A stretch of DNA of 23,046 bases from Planctomycetota bacterium (GTDB lineage: Bacteria > Planctomycetota > MHYJ01 > JACPRB01). The number at the start of each line of letters is the position of its first letter. The stretch's first letter is position 1. Shown here piece after piece: positions 15,462 to 22,450 of the stretch. The position numbers were made by a program, and so were the translations under genes. The notes beneath the pieces are model-generated. The model was not told where the DNA came from and did no database searches. It saw only the letters and a list, made by a program, of their open reading frames with translations. The stretch spans positions 1-23,046 of the forward strand of contig JACQFK010000396.1 of assembly GCA_016200125.1 (NCBI GenBank), written 5' to 3'.

Positions 15462-16004
15462 ATGGACTACGACCTCCACCGCGAGGAGCCGGCGACGGAG
15501 GGGACGACCGTCTTCCGCTCCTCCGCCCGCTGGGGAACGCTGCGTCATCTGCTCCTGGGCCTCGGTCTGATCGGGGTTACGGCGCTGGCCTGGAGGATCG
15601 CCTGGGCCTTTCCGCCGGCCCGGGAGGAGGAGGTCGGGATCGGGGAAACGATCATGCTGGGCACCTCCGTCGTCGGATTCCTGGGTGTCATCTATGTTTC
15701 CGGCGCCCTTTTCAGCGTGTGGAAGCGGAGCCGTCTCGAGATCGACGTTCGGGGCCGGCGGATCGAGCTCATCGAGTCCGCCCCCTTCCGGAGCCGGAGA
15801 CGCGAGCTTCCCTTCAAGTCGATCGCCGCCGTCTGGCTCCGGAACGATTCGTTCGGGAACCAGCCCGAGTGCCGCAGCTGGCGGGTCACGCTCGAAGTCC
15901 AGGAACAGTCCGCCGTGGATCTGGGTCAGGGACCGCGGGACCCCGCCGAGGCCCTGGCCCGGCGCTTCGCGTCGCTGATGGGCGCGCCGATCAAAGGAAG
16001 CTAG
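15462..16004 (+). CDS. Two-TM membrane protein, possibly with a PH-like cytoplasmic domain
   Basis: A 180-residue protein whose start, ATG 15462 (GAGGGA upstream, 8 nt after the regulator stop), is in frame with a much longer antisense-type ORF whose upstream part I reject. Two hydrophobic helices lie at about residues 28-50 and 62-87, in the order soluble N-terminus, helix, short loop, helix. The remaining RLEIDVRGRRIELIESAPFRSRRRELPFKSIAAVWL region is strand-rich and resembles bacterial PH-like domains found after paired TM helices. I do not recognise a specific family and no catalytic residue is evident. It may be cotranscribed with the regulator. Its TAG is shared, as CTAG, with the convergent sulfatase stop. 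Confidence 0.7.
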   Translation: MDYDLHREEPATEGTTVFRSSARWGTLRHLLLGLGLIGVTALAWRIAWAFPPAREEEVGIGETIMLGTSVVGFLGVIYVSGALFSVWKRSRLEIDVRGRRIELIESAPFRSRRRELPFKSIAAVWLRNDSFGNQPECRSWRVTLEVQEQSAVDLGQGPRDPAEALARRFASLMGAPIKGS

Positions 16005-17449
16005 TCCTTCGGCGCCAGCTCCGGATGGGCGGCCGCCCACTTCAGGTACTCGTCGACCGTCGTGAAGGTCCCGAAGCGGTAGAGGCGGCCCTTGTCGTCC
16101 ACGGGCTGGCGGGAGTTGAAGGTCCAGGCGTCGCCGGTCCGCGCCATCCAGGCCGCGAGCTTCCGCTCCAGCTCCGCGCGCAGCGGCGCGGAGGCCGGAT
16201 CGGCCGCGAGGTTGCGCTGCTCGAAGGGATCGGCCTCGAGATCGTAGAGCAGCCAGGGCTCCGTCTCGGTCCGCGCGTACAGGTGCCGCGACGTCCTCAG
16301 GCCGCGCCAGCCCTCGAGCACGTTGTCGGACCGGTAGGGCACGAACTGCTGGAGGAAGACGGAGCCGGGGCCGGCTTCCGCGGTCCCGCGGACGACGCCT
16401 GACAGGTCGCTCCCCTGCATCGCCGGAGGAATCGGGATCCCCGCGAGGGCCAGCATGGTGGGCGCAATGTCCGCATGGCTGAAGAGCGCGTCCGTCGTCC
16501 GCCCCGGCTTCACCGCCTGCGGATACCTCAGGATCCCCGGCACGCGGATCGACTCCTCCCAGGGCACCCGCTTGAGCCGCCGGCCCTGCGAGCCGAGCAT
16601 GTCGCCGTGGTCGGACGTCAGGAGGACCATCGTGTCCTCTTCCCGCCCGAGTTCCCGGAGCGACGCCGACAGCCGGCCGACCTGCTCGTCGACCGCCGTG
16701 ACCGCCGCGGCGTAGGCGGCGATCTCCTTGCGCCCGCCCCCCGCCGTGCCCTCCACCCAGTTGGGGCGCATCGAGATCGTCTGCGGGTGATACATCTTCA
16801 TGAACTTCTCCGGCGCGCCGTAAGGATCGTGGGGCGGGCCCATCGAGACGACCAGGAAGAAGGGCCGCCCGCGCGACTCGCGGAGGAACTCGATCGCCAG
16901 GTCGGTCCAGGCCTCCGCCTCGAACTTCTTCACCGGTATCGGCATCTCGCCGTCGCGGAAGTACTGGGTGTTGAAGTGGGCGTGGCTGCACTCGTTGGCG
17001 GCCCAGAAGTCGAAGCCCTGGCGGCGCGGACCGGGCGGAACGAAGCCCGGCAGGCGCGGCCCGCCGTCGAGGTGCCACTTCCCGATGAAGCCCGTGCGGT
17101 AGCCCCGCTCCCGGAGGATCTCGGCGACCGTCGTTTCCGATTCGCGGAGCCGCAGGTCGTTGGCGACCATCCCGTTCGCGTGGGCGTAGCGTCCGGTCAG
17201 GATGACCGCCCGCGCGGGACAGCAGACGGGCGTGTTGGCGAAGGTGTTGCGGAAGAGCAGGCCTTCCTTCGCGAGCGCGTCCAGGTGCGGCGTGCGGATG
17301 TCGGGATTGCCCATGCACCCGAGCGCCTGGGCGCGCAGCTGGTCGGGGAGGATGATGAGGAAGCTGGGACGGGCGGCCTCTTGCGGCGCCGGGTCCGACC
17401 GGCAGGCTCCCAGCGCCAGGATGCAAAGGATAGAGAATCGGTGTACCAT
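16001..17449 (-). CDS. Type I sulfatase lipoprotein
   Basis: A 482-residue alkaline-phosphatase-superfamily sulfatase. The signal peptide ends in the lipobox LGAC with C16 as the lipidated residue, so it should sit on a membrane facing outward. The formylglycine motif is C76-C-P-A-R in NTPVCCPARAVILTGRYAHANG; C76 needs oxidation by a formylglycine-generating enzyme. Metal and substrate residues appear in FLIILPDQLR (D36), IGKWHLDGG and LLTSDHGDMLG. Planctomycete-type genomes carry many such sulfatases for sulfated polysaccharides; the substrate here is unknown, and choline- or phosphonate-type hydrolysis is possible. A divergent 78-bp region separates it from the selenoprotein gene. Its stop overlaps that of the convergent two-TM protein gene. 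Confidence 0.93.
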   Translation of the reverse strand: MVHRFSILCILALGACRSDPAPQEAARPSFLIILPDQLRAQALGCMGNPDIRTPHLDALAKEGLLFRNTFANTPVCCPARAVILTGRYAHANGMVANDLRLRESETTVAEILRERGYRTGFIGKWHLDGGPRLPGFVPPGPRRQGFDFWAANECSHAHFNTQYFRDGEMPIPVKKFEAEAWTDLAIEFLRESRGRPFFLVVSMGPPHDPYGAPEKFMKMYHPQTISMRPNWVEGTAGGGRKEIAAYAAAVTAVDEQVGRLSASLRELGREEDTMVLLTSDHGDMLGSQGRRLKRVPWEESIRVPGILRYPQAVKPGRTTDALFSHADIAPTMLALAGIPIPPAMQGSDLSGVVRGTAEAGPGSVFLQQFVPYRSDNVLEGWRGLRTSRHLYARTETEPWLLYDLEADPFEQRNLAADPASAPLRAELERKLAAWMARTGDAWTFNSRQPVDDKGRLYRFGTFTTVDEYLKWAAAHPELAPKD

Positions 17450-17527
17450 CGTTACTGGTGATATGCGTCGCCGGCCCCAAAGTTTCGATCCGGCCGGTGT
17501 CTATGTTGAAAGAAAGGGAGTGACGCC

Positions 17528-18373
17528 ATGAAACGAGCCGTTCTCGCGATCGCCCTGGTCTGCGCCGCCGCCGGGCTCGCTCAGCCCCAGGGCAAGAAGA
17601 CGAACATGGTCCCCGGACAGGGCATCGACTGGCAGGGCGACTGGGCCGCCGCCGTCGACGAGGCCACCGCGCGCAACGTCCCGATCCATATCGCGGTGCA
17701 CAAGGACAACTGACCCGCCTGCAAAGGAATGTCGGAGTCGACATTCACCGACCCGAAGGTCATCGAGCTCTCCAAGAGCTTCGTCAACGTCATCGCCCAC
17801 AGCGAAACGACCCACGGGACCCACGACGTCCCCGTCGGCAAGGAGACGCTCAAGCTCTGCAACGAGTACTTCAACATCCCCTGCTCGGTCCACACGAAGG
17901 GCGCGTCGGTCATGGGCAAGTTCTTCCAGGGGACCTTCGGCACGCCCTCCACGGTCTTCGCCGACCCGACGGGCAAGGAGATCTCCAAGGTCACCGGGGG
18001 GCTGTCCGGCGGCGAGCTGATCAAGAAGATGAACGAGGCGCTCACGAAAGTTCCGGGCGAGAAGATCCACCTGGCCATGTGGCAGGCCGCCCGCAAGTGC
18101 GTCGCGGACACCGAGTCGTTCCTCGAGAAGGGCGACTCGAAGAAGGCCGTCGACGCCGTCGTCCGCCTCGGCAAGATGAAGGGCGCGGGCTTCAAGACGA
18201 TGACCGAGGAGGCCACGACGAAGGCCAACGAAGCCGGCCGCAAGGCCCTCAAGGAGGCGCTCGCCCTCGAGAACGTCGAGGACAAGAAGAAGGCGCTGAA
18301 GAAGATCGTCGAGGACTACAAGCCGCTCGAGGTGTCTTTGGAGGCGAAAAAGGAGCTCGACGCGATAAAATAG
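17528..18373 (+). CDS. Exported thioredoxin-fold selenoprotein (UxxC), read through an in-frame TGA
   Basis: One continuous frame of 281 residues from ATG 17528 (AAAGGGAG upstream) to TAG 18371-18373, interrupted only by TGA at 17711-17713. Residues 1-18 are a signal peptide (VCAAAGLA, then QPQ). TGA is residue 62 and falls exactly where the first cysteine of a thioredoxin motif belongs: HKDN-U62-P-A-C65-KGM. Downstream are a second cysteine pair (C111, C119) and the cis-proline loop FGTPSTVFADPTG (P140), completing the fold. Residues 155-281 are helical and lysine-rich. A perfect hairpin directly after the TGA fits a bacterial SECIS element. The predicted protein is an extracytoplasmic redox enzyme using Sec at the attacking position. 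A TGC-to-TGA mutation or sequencing error is the alternative, but would not explain the hairpin. SDR gene follows 6 nt later. Confidence 0.85.
17727..17746 (+). promoter_or_regulatory. Bacterial SECIS element
   Basis: Arms GAATGTCG (17727-17734) and CGACATTC (17739-17746) pair perfectly over 8 bp around the 4-nt loop GAGT. The stem begins 13 nt and the loop 21 nt after the TGA at 17711-17713. Known bacterial SECIS elements have a short stem-loop within the coding region just downstream of UGA, a UGA-to-loop spacing of about 16-37 nt, and a G at one of the first loop positions; all three hold. The element would recruit SelB carrying Sec-tRNA. Confidence 0.8.
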
Positions 18374-18379
18374 CCGGGT

Positions 18380-19120
18380 ATGAACCTTCAGAACAAGGTC
18401 TGCCTGGTCACCGGCGGCACGAAGGGGATCGGCGCCGCCGCCGCGGTCGCGCTCGCCGAGCAGGGCGCCCGGGTGTCCATCGTCGCGCGGACGATCGACG
18501 ACGAGGCGAGGAAGACCCTCGCCCGTCTCGGCCCGCACTCGCTGGCGGTCTCCGCCGACGTCGCGAAACCGGCGGACGCGGCGCGCTGCGTGGACGAGAC
18601 CGTGAAGAAGCTCGGGCCCGTCGACGTGCTCATCCACGCCGCGGGCGGCCCCGTGAACGGCGGGCTCTTCGACGTCACGCCCGAGCAGTGGCTCGCCGCT
18701 TTCGACGTCCACGTCCACCCGGTCTACCACCTCTGCCGCGCGGTCATCCCCGCGATGAAGGAGAAGCGCGAAGGGGCGATCCTTCTCGTCTCGTCGACCG
18801 CGGGGATCCGCGCGATCCGGACGAACCTGGCCTACCAGACGGTGAAGGGGGCGATCCCGCAGCTGACGCGCGCGCTCGCCTTCGAGTTCGCCGACTGGAA
18901 CATCCGCGTGAACGGCGTGGCGCCCGGCGTGATCCGCACCGCCTTCCACGCGAAGATGACGCCGGAGGTCAAGGAGCACAACCTGAAGAACCGCATCCCG
19001 CTCCACAAGGAGGGGACGCCCGAGCAGGTGGCGACCCTGATCCGCGAGCTGGCGACCAACGACTACATCACCGGCGAGACCTACACGATCGACGGCGGCC
19101 TCACGATGCGCATCTGCTGA
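18380..19120 (+). CDS. Short-chain dehydrogenase/reductase
   Basis: A 246-residue classical SDR using NAD(P)H. The cofactor loop is TGGTKGIG at 11-18, the structural motif is HAAGG (86-90, in place of NNAG), and the catalytic residues are S139 (LLVSSTAGIR), Y152 and K156 (YQTVK). IRVNGVAPGVIRTAFH and the C-terminal ITGETYTIDGGLTMR are standard. The V-A-R run after strand two (SIVART) suggests NADP(H) preference, though weakly. The ATG lies 6 nt after the selenoprotein stop, with only a short GGG upstream, so translation may be coupled to readthrough of that gene. Sugar or sugar-acid alcohols are plausible substrates given the MFS transporter after it, but the substrate cannot be named. An intrinsic terminator follows. 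Confidence 0.93.
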   Translation: MNLQNKVCLVTGGTKGIGAAAAVALAEQGARVSIVARTIDDEARKTLARLGPHSLAVSADVAKPADAARCVDETVKKLGPVDVLIHAAGGPVNGGLFDVTPEQWLAAFDVHVHPVYHLCRAVIPAMKEKREGAILLVSSTAGIRAIRTNLAYQTVKGAIPQLTRALAFEFADWNIRVNGVAPGVIRTAFHAKMTPEVKEHNLKNRIPLHKEGTPEQVATLIRELATNDYITGETYTIDGGLTMRIC

Positions 19121-19124
19121 GAAG

Positions 19125-19151
19125 AAGCATCAGGCATTGCTTGATGCTTTT
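19125..19151 (+). terminator. Intrinsic terminator after the SDR gene
   Basis: AAGCATCAGGC (19125-19135) pairs with GCTTGATGCTT (19139-19149) in an 11-bp stem with one G-U pair and an ATT loop. A T run at 19148-19151 follows and a purine stretch precedes it. It is far less GC-rich than its surroundings. It stands only 31 nt before the MFS start, so it could attenuate rather than fully end transcription into the transporter gene. Confidence 0.75.
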
Positions 19152-19181
19152 CCGGGGCCGTCCTACCATGGCGGCAGCTTC

Positions 19182-20447
19182 ATGAACACCCCCGACGGAT
19201 CGTCCCGCTCCGCCATTCCCGCCTGGAAGTGGGGGGTCGTCGTCATGATGCTCCTCGCCACGGTCATCAACTACATGGACCGGGCGGCGCTCGGGAATCT
19301 CAGCTCGTTCATCAAGAACGACTTCCACCTCAAGGAGGAAGGCTACGGGAAGCTCGAGGAGGTCTTCGGATACTCCTACGCGGTGTTCCTCGTGGTGGCG
19401 GGCTTCCTCGCCGACCGCTGGAGCCTGCGGTGGCTCTACGCCGGGGCCCTGCTGGTCTGGTCGCTCGCGGGCTTCGCGACCGGCTTCGTCACGACGATCC
19501 TCGAGCTGCAGATCTGCCGCGCGATGCTGGGCGCGGGCGAGGCCTTCAACTGGCCCGTCGCCGTCGGCACCGTCCGCCGCATCATGCCGCGCGAATCCCA
19601 GAGCTTCGCGAACGGCGTCTTCAACAGCGGCATGACCATCGGCGCGGTCCTCACGCCGGTCCTCGTCCTCCTGATGGTGAACGAGAAGACCGGCGAAGGC
19701 TGGCGCTCCCTCTTCAAGATCGTCGGCGCGCTGGGCTCGCTCTGGGTCGTCTTCTGGCTGCTGTGCACGCGCGGCGGGCGGGCCCGGGAGATGACGCCGG
19801 AGGGGACGGCCACGGCGGAGACGATTCCCTTCGTCGACGTCTTCAGCCTGCGCACCTTCTGGATCACGATGGCGGTCGGCATCGCCGTCAACCTGGCCTG
19901 GCACCTCTACCGCGTCTGGCTGCCGCGCCATCTCGTGGTGGACCTGAAGTTCACGGACAAGGAGCTCCAGTATCTCCTCATGGGCTATTACCTGGTCGCC
20001 GACCTGGGGAGCATCGCGTTCGGCTTCATCGCGCGCAGGGTCATCACGCCCGCGCGGCCGGTCGAGCGCGCCCGCAAGCTCGTCGTCCTCATCGCCGCCT
20101 GCGTCTGCCTGGCGGCGCTCCCGGCGCTGTTCACGCCGGGCCGCTGGATCATGTACCCGCTCTACTGCATGGTCGGCGCGGGCATCATGGGCGTCTTCGC
20201 GATGTTCTACTCCTTCGTGCAGGACATCGTCCCGGGCCACACGTCGAAATGCCTGGGCCTGATCGGCGCGACCGTGTGGTTCATCGTGTCGAGGCTCCAT
20301 CCCCTGATCGGGCGCTTCGCCGACACCCACGCCCCGGCCATCGGCAAGTTCGTGCCGATGCTGCTGGCCGCCGGGGCGCTGCCCCTGCTCGCCGCCCTCT
20401 TCGCGCTCACCTGGCCCGAGAAGCGCGAGCCCGCGGCGGCCTCCTGA
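19182..20447 (+). CDS. MFS transporter of the anion:cation symporter type
   Basis: A 421-residue inner-membrane protein with about 12 hydrophobic helices. I start at ATG 19182 rather than the in-frame TTG at 19137, which lies inside the terminator hairpin. VVVMMLLATVINYMDRAALGNLSSFIKNDF is split here only for description: the INYMDR motif in helix 1 is typical of hexuronate/galactarate-type ACS-family permeases. FLADRWSLRWLY after helix 2 is the conserved MFS loop, and MLGAGEAFNWPVA in helix 4 with the family's arginine loop completes the pattern. The likely substrates are sugar acids or other small organic anions; the neighbouring SDR could process one. The LamG-like gene starts 4 nt after the stop. 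Confidence 0.9.
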   Translation: MNTPDGSSRSAIPAWKWGVVVMMLLATVINYMDRAALGNLSSFIKNDFHLKEEGYGKLEEVFGYSYAVFLVVAGFLADRWSLRWLYAGALLVWSLAGFATGFVTTILELQICRAMLGAGEAFNWPVAVGTVRRIMPRESQSFANGVFNSGMTIGAVLTPVLVLLMVNEKTGEGWRSLFKIVGALGSLWVVFWLLCTRGGRAREMTPEGTATAETIPFVDVFSLRTFWITMAVGIAVNLAWHLYRVWLPRHLVVDLKFTDKELQYLLMGYYLVADLGSIAFGFIARRVITPARPVERARKLVVLIAACVCLAALPALFTPGRWIMYPLYCMVGAGIMGVFAMFYSFVQDIVPGHTSKCLGLIGATVWFIVSRLHPLIGRFADTHAPAIGKFVPMLLAAGALPLLAALFALTWPEKREPAAAS

Positions 20448-20451
20448 GGCC

Positions 20452-21159
20452 ATGAAGAAGGCCTGGATCCTGATCGCCGTCTGGATCGCGCTGAGCGCCG
20501 CCCTCGTCTTCCTCTTCTACCTCCGGCGGGGCAACCCGGGCGAAGAGGGCGTCCATACGCCCGAGCTCGACCGGGGCCTGATCGGGTACTGGCCCTTCGA
20601 TGAAACCCGGGGCCGCGTGATCCACGACCATTCCGGATCCGGGAGGGACGGGTCTATCCTGGGTCCCGAAGAAGACTTTGCCTGGGCGCGTGGACGCGTC
20701 GGTCGCGGCTGCCTCCAGCTCAACGGCGGCCAGGCCCTCAATGTCGATCTGGGCACGCGCTCCTTCGGCCCGCTTGAGGGCGTGACGGTCGCCTTCTGGC
20801 TTCGCACCACGAGCCGGCTGCCCCGCCGGATTTTTTCCAATCCCTCTCTCGAAATCGATGCGGCCGGAACCTTGACCGTCGGCTACGCCAACGTGAAGCA
20901 GTGGGTCCGCCCGGTCGCCGATGGACAGTGGCACCACGTCGCGTTCTGCGTCGACCGGTTCGGCCAGATCTCCTGCTCCCTCGACGGGGAGGTCCGGACG
21001 GAAGCCCGCTCCACCGACCGCACGGTCGTCGCCTGGGACAACTGGACCTGGACGATCGCGCCGCCGCCGGCGGGCTTCGACGGTTCCCTCGACGACTTCC
21101 GGATCTACAACCGGGTCCTGAGCGAGGCGGAGATCAAGCAGCTGGCCGAATTGAAGTAG
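20452..21159 (+). CDS. Membrane-anchored LamG/concanavalin A-like protein
   Basis: A 235-residue protein. Residues 4-24 form one N-terminal hydrophobic helix with a preceding lysine pair and following arginines, so it acts as an anchor or uncleaved signal. Residues about 43-230 form a LamG-like jelly-roll: GLIGYWPFDET at the start, VHDHSGSGRDG-type second strand (seen as IHDHSGSGRDGSILG), VTVAFWLRT, GQWHHVAFCVDR, and the closing DGSLDDFRIYNRVLSEAEI that is diagnostic of the LamG-like superfamily. Such domains usually bind carbohydrate and often sit at the cell surface. The ATG follows the MFS stop by 4 nt, so it is probably cotranscribed with the transporter. It converges on the nucleotidyltransferase gene 7 nt away. 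Confidence 0.88.
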   Translation: MKKAWILIAVWIALSAALVFLFYLRRGNPGEEGVHTPELDRGLIGYWPFDETRGRVIHDHSGSGRDGSILGPEEDFAWARGRVGRGCLQLNGGQALNVDLGTRSFGPLEGVTVAFWLRTTSRLPRRIFSNPSLEIDAAGTLTVGYANVKQWVRPVADGQWHHVAFCVDRFGQISCSLDGEVRTEARSTDRTVVAWDNWTWTIAPPPAGFDGSLDDFRIYNRVLSEAEIKQLAELK

Positions 21160-21166
21160 GAGCGCC

Positions 21167-22450
21167 CTACTCCGGCGAGGCCACGCGGAAGCGGACGAGC
21201 AGCGACTTCGCGTCTCCCGCCAGGTGGCGCACCGCGATCCGGTGGCGGCCCGCGGGCACGTCGATCATCACCTTCTGCCGCTCGCAAACCGTCGAATCCG
21301 GAAGCGAGGCCTGCGGATCGGGCCGCGTGTTGAACTTGTGCAGATCGTGCCGGGCGCCGTCCAGGAGGACCTCGGCCATGCAGGGCCCGCCGCCCGCCTC
21401 CTTGGCGGGAGCGACGCAGCGGAGCTCGAGGGCGACGCTTCTCGGGCCCTCGATCTCGCAGTCCGCCGGCTCCTCCCCGTCCACCCGCCACCAGTGCTTG
21501 GCGATGCCGTCGACGACCGGCGAGACGGAGCGGATCCCGGAGAGGGAGAGGGTCTCCCAGGAGCGGGGCCCCGAGATTCGGGCCAGCGAGAACACCAGGG
21601 CGAGCGCCGCGACCATCGCGAGCAGCCCGAGCAGGCGGCGCCGGCGCTCCCGGACCCGCCAGGCGCCGGTCCGCTTTCCACAGCGTTCCGAGATCTTCGG
21701 CCACAACTCGCGCCGCGCCCGCTCGAGGTCGTGCGGCGTGTCGATCTCCGTCCAGGGGATCCCGGCGACGTCCACCGCCTTGAGCTCGATCAGGCCGAGC
21801 GAGGCGCGGATCGCCTCGGCGAGGAAGGCGTCGGTGCGGTCGGCCGCGACCAGCTTCTCCGCCTGATTGAAGACGACGTCGAGCGTCCGCCGGCTCAGGT
21901 AGAGCATGCCGACGTTCTCGCCCGACGTGCCCTCCTCCGGCAGGTCCTTCGAGAGGTTCGTGACCTTCCCGTCCCGGACCGCGACCTTCATGTGCTCGCG
22001 GGCGTAGCCGGAGAGCGAATCGTAGGCGAGGCTGTCCTCGCCCGAACGGAGCAGCGCCTCGAGCAGGCGCGGGTCGCAGAGCAGGTCGCTGTTGAGGATG
22101 AGGGCGGGCCCCTTGATCCAGTCCTTGGCCAGGAAGAAGGAATGGAGGCTGTTCGTCGCCGCGTAGCGCGGGTTCAGGATGGATTCCGCCGATTCGCCGA
22201 CGGTTTCGCGAACCAGATCGGCCCCGTAGCCGATCAGCACGAGGACGGGGCTGATGCCCGCGTCGGCCAGCGCGTCGAGCTGGTGGCGGATCAGGGGCCG
22301 GCCGCCCACCTGGATCAGGCACTTGGGAAGCCCGTCGGCCGCCTTGCCGAGCCGGCTCCCCTTCCCCGCGGCCAGGATCAGCGCCTGCGGAATCGGACTC
22401 TTCCGCGCCGCGGTCGCGGGCGTTCCCGTCTTTTCACCCTGCGTCATCAT
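21167..22450 (-). CDS. Nucleotidyltransferase fused to a transmembrane helix and a C-terminal outer-face domain
   Basis: A 427-residue fusion. Residues 20-250 are a sugar-1-phosphate/phosphocholine-type nucleotidyltransferase: ALILAAGKGSRLG (23-35), LPKCLIQVGGRPL with the conserved lysine, LILNSDLLCD with the metal aspartate D122, and WTEIDTPHDLERA with a second metal aspartate. The EIDTP ending resembles LicC-like cytidylyltransferases. Residues 271-290 form a transmembrane helix after an arginine-rich stretch (RVRERRRR), predicting the catalytic domain inside and the rest outside. Residues 295-427 are a beta-rich domain with several cysteines and a closing HRIAVRHLAGDAKSLLVRFRV, like a carbohydrate-binding sandwich. 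The ATG (22450-22448) overlaps the ABC-subunit TGA by four bases, so the two products are probably made together. Exact substrate is unknown. Confidence 0.87.
   Translation of the reverse strand: MMTQGEKTGTPATAARKSPIPQALILAAGKGSRLGKAADGLPKCLIQVGGRPLIRHQLDALADAGISPVLVLIGYGADLVRETVGESAESILNPRYAATNSLHSFFLAKDWIKGPALILNSDLLCDPRLLEALLRSGEDSLAYDSLSGYAREHMKVAVRDGKVTNLSKDLPEEGTSGENVGMLYLSRRTLDVVFNQAEKLVAADRTDAFLAEAIRASLGLIELKAVDVAGIPWTEIDTPHDLERARRELWPKISERCGKRTGAWRVRERRRRLLGLLAMVAALALVFSLARISGPRSWETLSLSGIRSVSPVVDGIAKHWWRVDGEEPADCEIEGPRSVALELRCVAPAKEAGGGPCMAEVLLDGARHDLHKFNTRPDPQASLPDSTVCERQKVMIDVPAGRHRIAVRHLAGDAKSLLVRFRVASPE

Noticed and set aside
17729..18373. A separate 214-residue gene starting at ATG 17729
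   Set aside because: This start lies inside the SECIS stem and removes the signal peptide and active site. The upstream frame is in phase and homologous in character to the same thioredoxin fold.
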